Part shown: positions 1 to 5,303 of the stretch, piece after piece
Layout of the letters: each line of letters starts with the position of its first letter
How positions within the stretch are numbered: position 1 is the stretch's first letter
The notes under the pieces: model-generated
What the model was told of the DNA's origin: nothing
Seen by the model: the letters and a program-made list of their open reading frames with translations, nothing else
Databases searched by the model: none
Source: Bordetella parapertussis
Lineage (GTDB): Bacteria; Pseudomonadota; Gammaproteobacteria; Burkholderiales; Burkholderiaceae_C
Assembly: GCA_943328885.2 (NCBI GenBank)
Contig: CALQBT020000170.1
Span: 1 to 6,346 of the forward strand
Length of the DNA stretch: 6,346 nt
Reading direction: 5' to 3'
Translations under genes and position numbers: made by a program

Positions 1-15
1 CCGCCGCCGCGCAAG

Positions 16-34
16 GCCTGCGCGGCCCGCAGGC
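16..34 (-). terminator. GC-rich hairpin just after the oxidoreductase stop (possible terminator)
   Basis: On the minus strand a 7-bp perfect stem (GCCTGCG / CGCAGGC) closes a 5-nt loop, one base past the TGA stop of the MDR gene. The position suits a transcription terminator, but the sequence after it is GC-rich and has no U-tract, so it is not a classical intrinsic terminator. It could act with Rho, stabilise the mRNA 3' end, or be chance in a very GC-rich stretch. The window ends 15 bases further on, so the context cannot be judged. Confidence 0.3.
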
Positions 35-35
35 T

Positions 36-1181
36 TCAGCCGCCCAAGCTCGGGTTGATCAGCAGCTTGGTGCCGGTGGCGCGCTGGCCGTAGACCGCGA
101 TCACCTCGGGTTGCAGCGCCTGGGCGAGCGAGATCTCGCGCGCGTAATGGCTCGCGAAAGTGGTCTTGAGTTCGGAAGCCACCCGCTGTTTCAGCGCCTG
201 GGTCGCTGCCGCACCAATCTTGTTCAGGAACGGGAACAGCAGCCAGCCACCCACGCCCCAGGCCATGCCGAAGCTGCGGCTGATCTCGGTCGGGCTGAGG
301 TCGAGGTTGCCATAAAGGTAGACCTGCTTGTGAACCGCTGAGCCGTAGCGGCTGAACTCCTTGGCGTTGCGGTTGATCGCAGCCTCCATGGCAATGAGGA
401 TCTGACCGGCGAGCTTGCCGCCGCCAGTGGCGTCGAAAGCGATGGTCGCACCGGTGGCCGCCAGCGCCTCGATCAGGTCGTCCATGAAGCTGGCCGAGCT
501 CGCGTCGCAGACATGCTTCGCGCCGAGCGCCCGCAGCAGCGCCGCCTGCTCGGGCTTGCGCACGATGTTGACCAGCGCCACGCCATCGGCCAGGCAGATT
601 TTTTGGAGCATCTGGCCCAGGTTGGACGCGGCCGCAGTGTGCACCAGTGCACTGTGGCCTTCGCGCCTCATCGTCTCGACCATGCCCAGCGCCGTCAGCG
701 GGTTGACGAAGCACGACGCCCCTTCAGCCGCTGTCGTGCCCGCGGGCAGCAGCAAGCACTGGTCGGCCTGGATGCTGCGGTACTGGGCGTACATCGCGCC
801 GCCGATCAGCGCCACCGTCTTGCCCAGCAAGGCCTGCGCGGCGGCCGAAGCACCAGCCTCGACGACCACGCCGGCACCTTCGTTGCCGGCTGGCAGCGAC
901 TGCCCCAGCCGGCCGGCCATGGCCTTCATCGACCGCTCGGCGATGCGCAGCGTGACCACCGGGCTGGCAGCGCTGCCTGAGAGCTTGGCGCTGCCGATGT
1001 CGGCCGCGCCCAGCAGCAGACCGATGTCAGAAGGGTTGATCGGCGTGGCCTCGATCCGGACGACGACCTCGTCGGCCGCCGGGCTGGGAACGGCCACGCT
1101 GGCCAGCGAGATCTCGAGCTCAGCGCTGGGCTTGACGAGGGTGCGAAGCTGCAGCCCGGTGCGGGCGGGGGACTGGCTCAT
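36..1181 (-). CDS. Zinc-less MDR-family NAD(P)H-dependent oxidoreductase (quinone reductase / alcohol dehydrogenase-like)
   Basis: A 381-residue protein of the medium-chain dehydrogenase/reductase superfamily. An N-terminal GroES-like catalytic domain holds the INPSD motif (residues 48-52) and a GNEGAGVVVEAG segment (99-110). A Rossmann nucleotide-binding domain follows, with HTAAASNLGQML at 181-192 and FDATGGGKL around 249-257. The structural-zinc cysteine cluster and the usual catalytic-zinc ligands are not evident, which suggests a zinc-independent quinone- or enoyl-reductase type enzyme; the substrate cannot be told from sequence. The open frame extends upstream to 1355, but that extension runs through the tRNA-Sec gene. 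The ATG at 1181 is preferred because GGAG lies 6 nt upstream (1188-1191) and the protein homology begins there. It lies 97 nt after the tRNA-Sec 3' end on the same strand, with no clear terminator between, so read-through from selC is possible. A functional link to selenium is not shown. Confidence 0.88.
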   Translation of the reverse strand: MSQSPARTGLQLRTLVKPSAELEISLASVAVPSPAADEVVVRIEATPINPSDIGLLLGAADIGSAKLSGSAASPVVTLRIAERSMKAMAGRLGQSLPAGNEGAGVVVEAGASAAAQALLGKTVALIGGAMYAQYRSIQADQCLLLPAGTTAAEGASCFVNPLTALGMVETMRREGHSALVHTAAASNLGQMLQKICLADGVALVNIVRKPEQAALLRALGAKHVCDASSASFMDDLIEALAATGATIAFDATGGGKLAGQILIAMEAAINRNAKEFSRYGSAVHKQVYLYGNLDLSPTEISRSFGMAWGVGGWLLFPFLNKIGAAATQALKQRVASELKTTFASHYAREISLAQALQPEVIAVYGQRATGTKLLINPSLGG

Positions 1182-1187
1182 GGCTAA

Positions 1188-1191
1188 CTCC
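1188..1191 (-). promoter_or_regulatory. Ribosome binding site of the MDR oxidoreductase
   Basis: GGAG on the minus strand, 6 nt before the ATG at 1181. It decides the start over the longer open frame that begins at 1355 inside the tRNA-Sec gene. Confidence 0.6.
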
Positions 1192-1278
1192 GATGGATGA
1201 GAAAAGGGATTCGAAAACAGCAGGCGCTGCGACTCAGCTGACGGGTCGCCGGTGCAAACGCCTGGGCCGGGAAAGAAC

Positions 1279-1374
1279 TGGCGGAAGGGAGTGGGAGTCG
1301 AACCCACCAGACACGCTGGGCGCGTCTCACCGGTTTTGAAGACCGGGCGCTCCACCGGGAAACGCTGCCCTTCC
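1279..1374 (-). tRNA. selC: tRNA-Sec (anticodon UCA), selenocysteine tRNA
   Basis: A 96-nt gene that folds as a bacterial selenocysteine tRNA. It has the acceptor strand GGAAGGGC, a 6-bp D stem (CGTTTC / GGAGCG), an anticodon stem CCGGT / ACCGG with loop CTTCAAA, a long variable arm of 7 bp (AGACGCG / CGTGTCT), and a T arm GTGGG-TTCGACT-CCCAC. The discriminator is G and the CCA tail is encoded (1279-1281). The anticodon UCA (1337-1339) reads UGA. The long D stem, long variable arm and overall length are hallmarks of tRNA-Sec, which is charged with serine, converted by SelA and carried by SelB. One oddity: the eighth acceptor position pairs C (1367) with U (1290), a mismatch where the family normally has eight pairs. 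It starts 30 nt after the selB stop, so it may be co-transcribed with selAB or use a promoter inside selB. Confidence 0.97.
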
Positions 1375-1398
1375 GGAGCAAACCAACCTTAGCATGCG

Positions 1399-1420
1399 CC
1401 GGCCTCAATCGACCGGCCGG
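1399..1420 (-). other. GC-rich inverted repeat over the selB stop codon, upstream of tRNA-Sec
   Basis: CCGGCC and GGCCGG form a 6-bp perfect stem around a 10-nt loop that contains the selB TGA. No U-tract follows, so it is unlikely to be an intrinsic terminator. It could be an RNA processing or stability element between the selB mRNA and the tRNA, or a by-product of the GC-rich selB 3' end. Confidence 0.25.
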
Positions 1421-3315
1421 TGGCGGATGCCATCGAAGCGTGTCAGGCCTTCGCGGTCGAGAAACTCGAGCACCTGCACCGTCAGGTTGCGGCCAATGCC
1501 GGTGCGGTCGCGGAAGGCCGCGGCGTCGACGCCGCCCTCGGCGGATTCAGCCGCCAGTTCGCGCACGTGACGGGCCAGCTCGACCACCGTGGGGGGCAGG
1601 TAGAAGCGGTTGGGCGCGACCCGCAGCAAATGCCCCAGCCGGTGCGCGCGACCCAGGAACTCGAGCAGCACAGGCTGCGGCAGCCCGAGCAGCGTGGCGA
1701 GTTCGCCGACGATGGGCGGGCGCAGGCCTGCCGGCGCCAGGCATTGGGTCACGCGCGCGAGCAGGTCAGCGTCGGCCTCGGACAGCTGGGCGACATGCCC
1801 CATCAAACGGTAGCGCAGGCCCTCGCGCTGCAAGCTGCCGGCCTCGACCAGCGAGTCGAGCGCCGCGCGCAGCACGACAGCGCGCAGCCCGGGCGCCAGC
1901 ACCGCGGCGGCCACGCCCGAGCTGTCGGGCTGGTCGGCATGCCAGCGCGCCAGCGCCTCGTGCAGCCGTTCGCGCAGCGCCTGCCAATGGCCTGCCGACA
2001 AGCCCCAGGCCGAGCCCGGGATGCGCTGCACCGCCTGCGCCAGGATCAGCGCATCGGCCTCGTCATGGCGCAGGTTGCGCGCGAGCGCAAAGCGGGCCAG
2101 ATCCACACCGTCAGGCTCGGCGCCCAGCAGTGCGGCCAGCGCCTGCGCCGGCTCGGGCAAAGCCAACGCGGCCAGTTGCAGCGCGCGCACCGGCCGGTCG
2201 CGGCCGCGCACCGGACCGAAGGGGTCAACCACCTGGCCGCCAGCCAGCGTTCGGCCGGCTGCGGGGTCGCGTAACACGAACCGGTCGCCGTACAGCGCGG
2301 CCACCGGAGACTCGAGCACCAGCTGCGCCAGCCCGCTGCTGCCGGGTGCAGCGTCCCAGCCCGCCAGCGCGGCAACGCGGGCATGGACCGCCGCCGCGCC
2401 GATGTGCAGTTGCAGCATCTGCCGCGAGGGCAAGGGCCGCGCTTCGCTGGCCAGCACGCGCAGCCGAACGTCCAGCCTATCGGTCGGCGCGTGGGCTGCC
2501 GGCGCCAAGATCCAGTCGCCTCGGACCGGGTCGCGGCGTTTGAGGTCGACACCGGCCAGGTTGAGCGCGCAGCGCTGGCCGGCCAAGGCCTGCGCGGCGC
2601 GCTGCTTGCCGACCTGGATGCCGCGCACCCTGGCGCTGATGCCGTGCGGCGACAGCACCAGCTCGTCGCCTATCTGCACCCGACCCGACAACACCGCGCC
2701 CGTGACGATGCGACCAGCGCCAGCCAGCGCGAAGCTGCGGTCGACCGCCAGCCTGAAATGCCCTGCGGTGCTGCGCGCAGCCAACTGCGCTGCCGCCTCG
2801 GCCAGGTGTTGGCGCAGCGCCAGCACGCCAGGGTCGCGGGCATCGGTGGCCACCAGCGCGAACTGCGGGGCGCCGGCAAAGTGGGCGTGGAGCCCATCGG
2901 CGAGCAGCTCGGCGACCTCGCGTCCGGCCTGGGCCAGCCGCTCGGGCGCGACGCGGTCCGACTTGGTCAGCGCGACGACGCAGCGCGGCACGCCCAGCAA
3001 GGACAGGATCGCCAGGTGCTCGCGGGTCTGCGGCATCACGCCGTCGTCCGCGGCGACCACCAGCAGCGCCAGATCGATCGCCGCGACACCGGCCAGCATG
3101 TTGCGAACGAAGCGCTCATGGCCCGGCACGTCGACAAAGCCCAGCGTCAGCGGCTCACCCTGGGCCGAGACACCGAGCTCGGCATGGGCGAAGCCCAGGT
3201 CTATCGACATGCCGCGGCGCTTCTCCTCGGCCAGGCTGTCGGTGTCGATGTCGGTCAAGGCCTTGACCAGGCTGGTCTTGCCGTGGTCGACATGGCCCGC
3301 GGTGGCGACGATCAT
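1405..3315 (-). CDS. selB: Selenocysteine-specific translation elongation factor SelB
   Basis: A 636-residue GTPase that replaces EF-Tu for selenocysteyl-tRNA(Sec) and binds the SECIS hairpin of selenoprotein mRNAs at the ribosome. The N-terminal G domain shows G1 GHVDHGKT (residues 7-14), the SelB-typical switch region EEKRRGMSIDLGFA (30-43), G3 DVPGHE (62-67) and G4 TKSD (117-120). The EF-Tu-like beta-barrel domains follow (for example FRLAVDRSFALAGAGRIVTG from 187, and FVLRD at 346-350). The C-terminal region from about 380 to 636 matches the four winged-helix repeats that bind mRNA; the last helix region ends in VQVLEFLDREGLTRFDG (613-629). The length is slightly more than E. coli SelB (614). 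The ATG at 3315 overlaps the selA TGA as ATGA, and no Shine-Dalgarno is visible, so translation is probably coupled to selA. The open frame extends 93 codons further upstream, but that part overlaps selA out of frame and lies before the conserved SelB N-terminus. Confidence 0.97.
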   Translation of the reverse strand: MIVATAGHVDHGKTSLVKALTDIDTDSLAEEKRRGMSIDLGFAHAELGVSAQGEPLTLGFVDVPGHERFVRNMLAGVAAIDLALLVVAADDGVMPQTREHLAILSLLGVPRCVVALTKSDRVAPERLAQAGREVAELLADGLHAHFAGAPQFALVATDARDPGVLALRQHLAEAAAQLAARSTAGHFRLAVDRSFALAGAGRIVTGAVLSGRVQIGDELVLSPHGISARVRGIQVGKQRAAQALAGQRCALNLAGVDLKRRDPVRGDWILAPAAHAPTDRLDVRLRVLASEARPLPSRQMLQLHIGAAAVHARVAALAGWDAAPGSSGLAQLVLESPVAALYGDRFVLRDPAAGRTLAGGQVVDPFGPVRGRDRPVRALQLAALALPEPAQALAALLGAEPDGVDLARFALARNLRHDEADALILAQAVQRIPGSAWGLSAGHWQALRERLHEALARWHADQPDSSGVAAAVLAPGLRAVVLRAALDSLVEAGSLQREGLRYRLMGHVAQLSEADADLLARVTQCLAPAGLRPPIVGELATLLGLPQPVLLEFLGRAHRLGHLLRVAPNRFYLPPTVVELARHVRELAAESAEGGVDAAAFRDRTGIGRNLTVQVLEFLDREGLTRFDGIRHRPVD

Positions 3316-4727
3316 GCGCGGCCGGTCTCGAACAGCGTGCGAAAACCCGGCTCGTCCTCCAGGCAGCGCAAGTCGAGCAGCAGCGCGCCGTCGGCGATGC
3401 GGCCAATCACCGGCACCGCGAGCGCGCGCAAGCGGGCCGCGAGCGCCTCGAGCGCGCTGCCCGACCGCCGCTTCGCACCCGACGGCGTCAGCCGCAAGCC
3501 ATGGCTGGGCAGGCGCTCGACCGGCAGCGCCCCGCTGCCGATCTGGCTTCCGAGCGCCACGACGTCGACCTGGATCGCCTGCTCGCTCAGCCAAGCCGCG
3601 AGCAGCGGCTGCAAGCGCTGCGCCAGCGCCTCGATCTGCGCCGCCGGCCGCGCCAGCAGTCGCAGCGTGGGCAGTTGCTGCTGCAAGCGATCAGGGTCGG
3701 CGTACAGGCGCAGCACGGCCTCAAGCGCGGCCAGCGTGAGCTTGTCGCAGCGCAGCGCTCGCTTCAAGGGGTTTTTCTTCAGCTTGGCGATCAGGTCGGC
3801 GCGGCCGACCACGATGCCGGCCTGCGGCCCACCGAGCAGCTTGTCGCCGCTGAAGGTCACCAGGTCGGCGCCAGCGGCCAGCGCCTGCTGCGGCGTGGGT
3901 TCGCGTGGCAGGCCGTAACGCGCCATGTCGACCAGCGAGCCGCTGCCCAGGTCGACCACGAAGGGCAGGCCATGCTGCTTGCACAGCGCGCCGAGCTCGC
4001 GCTCGTCGGCGGCGGCGCTGAAACCCTCGATGCGGTAGTTGCTGGTGTGGACCTTGAGCACCATCGCGCTGCGCGGGCCGATCGCCTGGGCATGGTCTTG
4101 CAGATGGGTGCGGTTGGTGGTGCCGACCTCGCGCAGCTTGCAGCCGGCCAGCGCCATGATCTCGGGCAGCCTGAACGAGCCACCGATCTCGACCAACTCG
4201 CCACGCGAGACGATCACCTCGCGCCGTCGCGCCAGGCTGCCCAGCACCAGCATCAGCGCCGCGGCATTGTTGTTGACCACGGTCGCGGCCTCGGCGCCGG
4301 TCAGCCGCCGCAACCAGGCCTCGACATGCTCGTCGCGGTCGCCGCGTTGGCCCGTGGCCAGGTCAAATTCGAGGTTGGACGCGCCAGCAGCGACCTGCGC
4401 GATGGCCGCCAGCGCCTGCTCAGGCAGCGGCGCACGGCCCAGGTTGGTGTGCAACACCGTGCCGCTGAGGTTGAAAACCGGTCGCAGCGAGGGCTGGGCC
4501 CAGGCCTGCAACCTGGCCGTGATGCCGGCCAGCAGGTCCGCAGGGTCGGGCGCAGCGCCCGGTTCGGGCGCAGCCAAGCGCGCCGCAGCACGCCGCTCGG
4601 CCAGCTCGGCGCGCACCGCGTCGAGCACCGGCTGGCGGCCTTGCGAAGCCAACAGCCCGGCCAATCCCGGCCAGGCCAACACCTGGTCGACCGCCGGCAG
4701 GCGCAGCCCAGCCGGGATCAAGGCCAT
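3312..4727 (-). CDS. selA: L-seryl-tRNA(Sec) selenium transferase (selenocysteine synthase) SelA
   Basis: A 471-residue PLP-dependent enzyme (E. coli SelA 463) that converts seryl-tRNA(Sec) to selenocysteyl-tRNA(Sec) using selenophosphate from SelD. Family motifs appear in order: NLSGTVLHTNLGRAPL (86-101), VVNNNAAA (150-157), SRGELVEIGGSFRLPEI (174-190), VGTTNRTH (201-208), KVHTSNYRIEGF (225-236), DLGSGSL (259-265) and the PLP lysine in SGDKLLGGPQ (K296, matching K295 of E. coli). The C-terminus keeps PVIGRI and LDLRCLED. The start at 4727 is supported by RLPAVD at residues 9-14 lining up with the N-terminal QLPAID of E. coli SelA. The 51-nt gap after the UGSC gene shows no good Shine-Dalgarno. 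A small 5-bp hairpin sits in it (4746-4759). The TGA stop overlaps the selB ATG. The order selA-selB matches the usual bacterial arrangement. Confidence 0.97.
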   Translation of the reverse strand: MALIPAGLRLPAVDQVLAWPGLAGLLASQGRQPVLDAVRAELAERRAAARLAAPEPGAAPDPADLLAGITARLQAWAQPSLRPVFNLSGTVLHTNLGRAPLPEQALAAIAQVAAGASNLEFDLATGQRGDRDEHVEAWLRRLTGAEAATVVNNNAAALMLVLGSLARRREVIVSRGELVEIGGSFRLPEIMALAGCKLREVGTTNRTHLQDHAQAIGPRSAMVLKVHTSNYRIEGFSAAADERELGALCKQHGLPFVVDLGSGSLVDMARYGLPREPTPQQALAAGADLVTFSGDKLLGGPQAGIVVGRADLIAKLKKNPLKRALRCDKLTLAALEAVLRLYADPDRLQQQLPTLRLLARPAAQIEALAQRLQPLLAAWLSEQAIQVDVVALGSQIGSGALPVERLPSHGLRLTPSGAKRRSGSALEALAARLRALAVPVIGRIADGALLLDLRCLEDEPGFRTLFETGRA

Positions 4728-4745
4728 GAGCGCTTGCCCGGAGAG

Positions 4746-4759
4746 TGCGGAGAGCCGCA
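4746..4759 (-). other. Small hairpin in the UGSC-selA gap
   Basis: TGCGG-CTCT-CCGCA forms a 5-bp stem with a 4-nt loop, 18 nt before the selA ATG. With no clear Shine-Dalgarno in this gap, it could influence selA initiation, or be a chance GC-rich repeat. It is not a terminator, as no U-run follows. Confidence 0.22.
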
Positions 4760-4778
4760 GGGCAATCCGCTGATGGCC

Positions 4779-5303
4779 TCAGCCCGCCACCAGCCGGCGC
4801 AAGATGCCCGGCAGCGCCGCGTCGGCCAGCGCGCGCAGCTCGTCGTCGCTGCGGTCCTGGATCGGATGGGCGACGAAGACCATCGCCGGGTCCATGCCCA
4901 GCGACTTGGCCTGCATTTCAGCGGCCACGACAAATTCACTCGATGCAACGCCGACTCCCGGAATACCACGCGACTCAAGATCCACGATGTCATGCATACA
5001 GCACGACGTGCAGGATCCTCAGTCGGCCAAGCCTTCAATCACGAGCTGGCATTCGGCAGCGATCTGCTGGCGCAGCGCGGTGGGCGCTGGTCGCGTGAAA
5101 GTCGGCTTGCGGTAGCGCTTGACGCGCACGCCACGGCTGCCGAGTTGCTCGGCAAGCCGGTCGAGAAACACGTTGCCGCGTGACTTCGAGATGTCGAGCA
5201 CGCCGACCGTCAGGCCTTCGAGCCCGGCAGGCCGCGCCGTCAGCGCCCGCGCCACGGGCGCGCGCTCCGAGGTCGGGTCGAGCAAGATCTGTGATGCGCT
5301 CAT
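4779..5303 (-). CDS. UGSC-family selenoprotein (Sec at residue 95, UGA at 5019-5021)
   Basis: A 174-residue protein when the in-frame TGA at 5019-5021 is read as selenocysteine. The N-terminal half (1-94) ends in CQLVIEGLAD; then come U95-G-S-C98-T-S-C101-C102 and MHDIVDLESRGIPGVG. The frame stays open for 79 codons after U95, to a TGA at 4779. Sequence similarity clearly continues across the UGA, since Cys-type relatives carry a GDCGSCTSC-like stretch followed by a His-Asp segment. The UGSC family is known from marine metagenome selenoproteome surveys, but its biochemical role is unknown. The U-x-x-C motif resembles thiol/selenol redox centres, with two more cysteines close by. No signal peptide or membrane segment is seen, so a cytoplasmic location is likely. 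The ATG at 5303 has AAGGAG 8 nt upstream and overlaps the stop of the preceding gene (ATGA). selA follows after 51 nt. An automatic caller would truncate it at 94 residues or split it in two. Confidence 0.92.
4979..5017 (-). promoter_or_regulatory. Candidate bacterial SECIS element after the UGA of the UGSC gene
   Basis: Counting from the base after the UGA, GTCGTGC (+12 to +18) pairs with GCATGAC (+24 to +30) in an uninterrupted 7-bp stem with one G-U wobble, closing a 5-base loop UGUAU. The loop has GU at +20/+21, about where the SelB-contacting GU of the E. coli fdhF SECIS lies. A second helix, GATCC (+2 to +6) with GGATC (+36 to +40), can close the base and leaves a 5 x 5 internal loop. 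The position inside the coding region immediately after UGA is what SelB requires in bacteria. A bulged U in the stem, as in E. coli, is not evident. A shorter competing hairpin, GCAC-GTC-GTGC (+8 to +18), is possible. The fold was done by hand, not computed. Confidence 0.68.
5019..5021 (-). other. UGA selenocysteine codon (Sec95)
   Basis: In-frame TGA within the UGSC gene. The next codons GGA TCC TGC encode Gly-Ser-Cys, completing the U-G-S-C motif. selA, selB and the UCA-anticodon tRNA needed to decode it are all encoded within 3.8 kb downstream. Confidence 0.92.

Noticed and set aside
1182..1355. N-terminal extension of the MDR oxidoreductase to 1355
   Set aside because: It reads through the tRNA-Sec gene. 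The ATG at 1181 has a Shine-Dalgarno and fits the family N-terminus.
1279..1374. tRNA-Sec as the attachment site of a genomic island
   Set aside because: selC is a known integration hotspot in enterobacteria, but there is no integrase, no direct repeat of the tRNA 3' end and no compositional break near it in this window.
13..2598. The 14-mer AAGGCCTGCGCGGC (plus strand) at 13-26, 829-842 and 2585-2598 as a dispersed repeat
   Set aside because: Two copies encode Ala-Gln-Ala-Leu stretches in unrelated proteins, and the word is built from common GC-rich codons. No flanking similarity was seen, so chance is the simplest reading.
3316..3594. A 93-residue N-terminal extension of SelB
   Set aside because: It overlaps selA out of frame, is Arg/Ala/Gly-rich, and the conserved SelB N-terminus starts exactly at the ATG at 3315 with the ATGA coupling signal.
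2021..3739. Long plus-strand open frames such as 2021-3739, 2383-3918, 3501-5183 and 415-1200
   Set aside because: They are antisense to well-recognised genes, rich in Ala, Arg, Ser and Gln without any family motif, and are typical shadows in GC-rich DNA.
5001..5011. Hairpin GCAC-GTC-GTGC as the SECIS apical stem
   Set aside because: It is only 4 bp with a 3-nt loop, and its loop lies at +12 to +14, nearer the UGA than known bacterial SECIS loops. The 7-bp hairpin at +12 to +30 fits better.
4779..5303. UGSC gene as a frameshifted or nonsense pseudogene, or two separate short genes (5019-5303 and 4779-4997)
   Set aside because: Both halves are in the same frame, the interrupting codon is TGA exactly at the first residue of a known U-G-S-C motif, and selA, selB and tRNA-Sec are adjacent. 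The ATG at 4997 has no Shine-Dalgarno and lies inside the conserved motif region.
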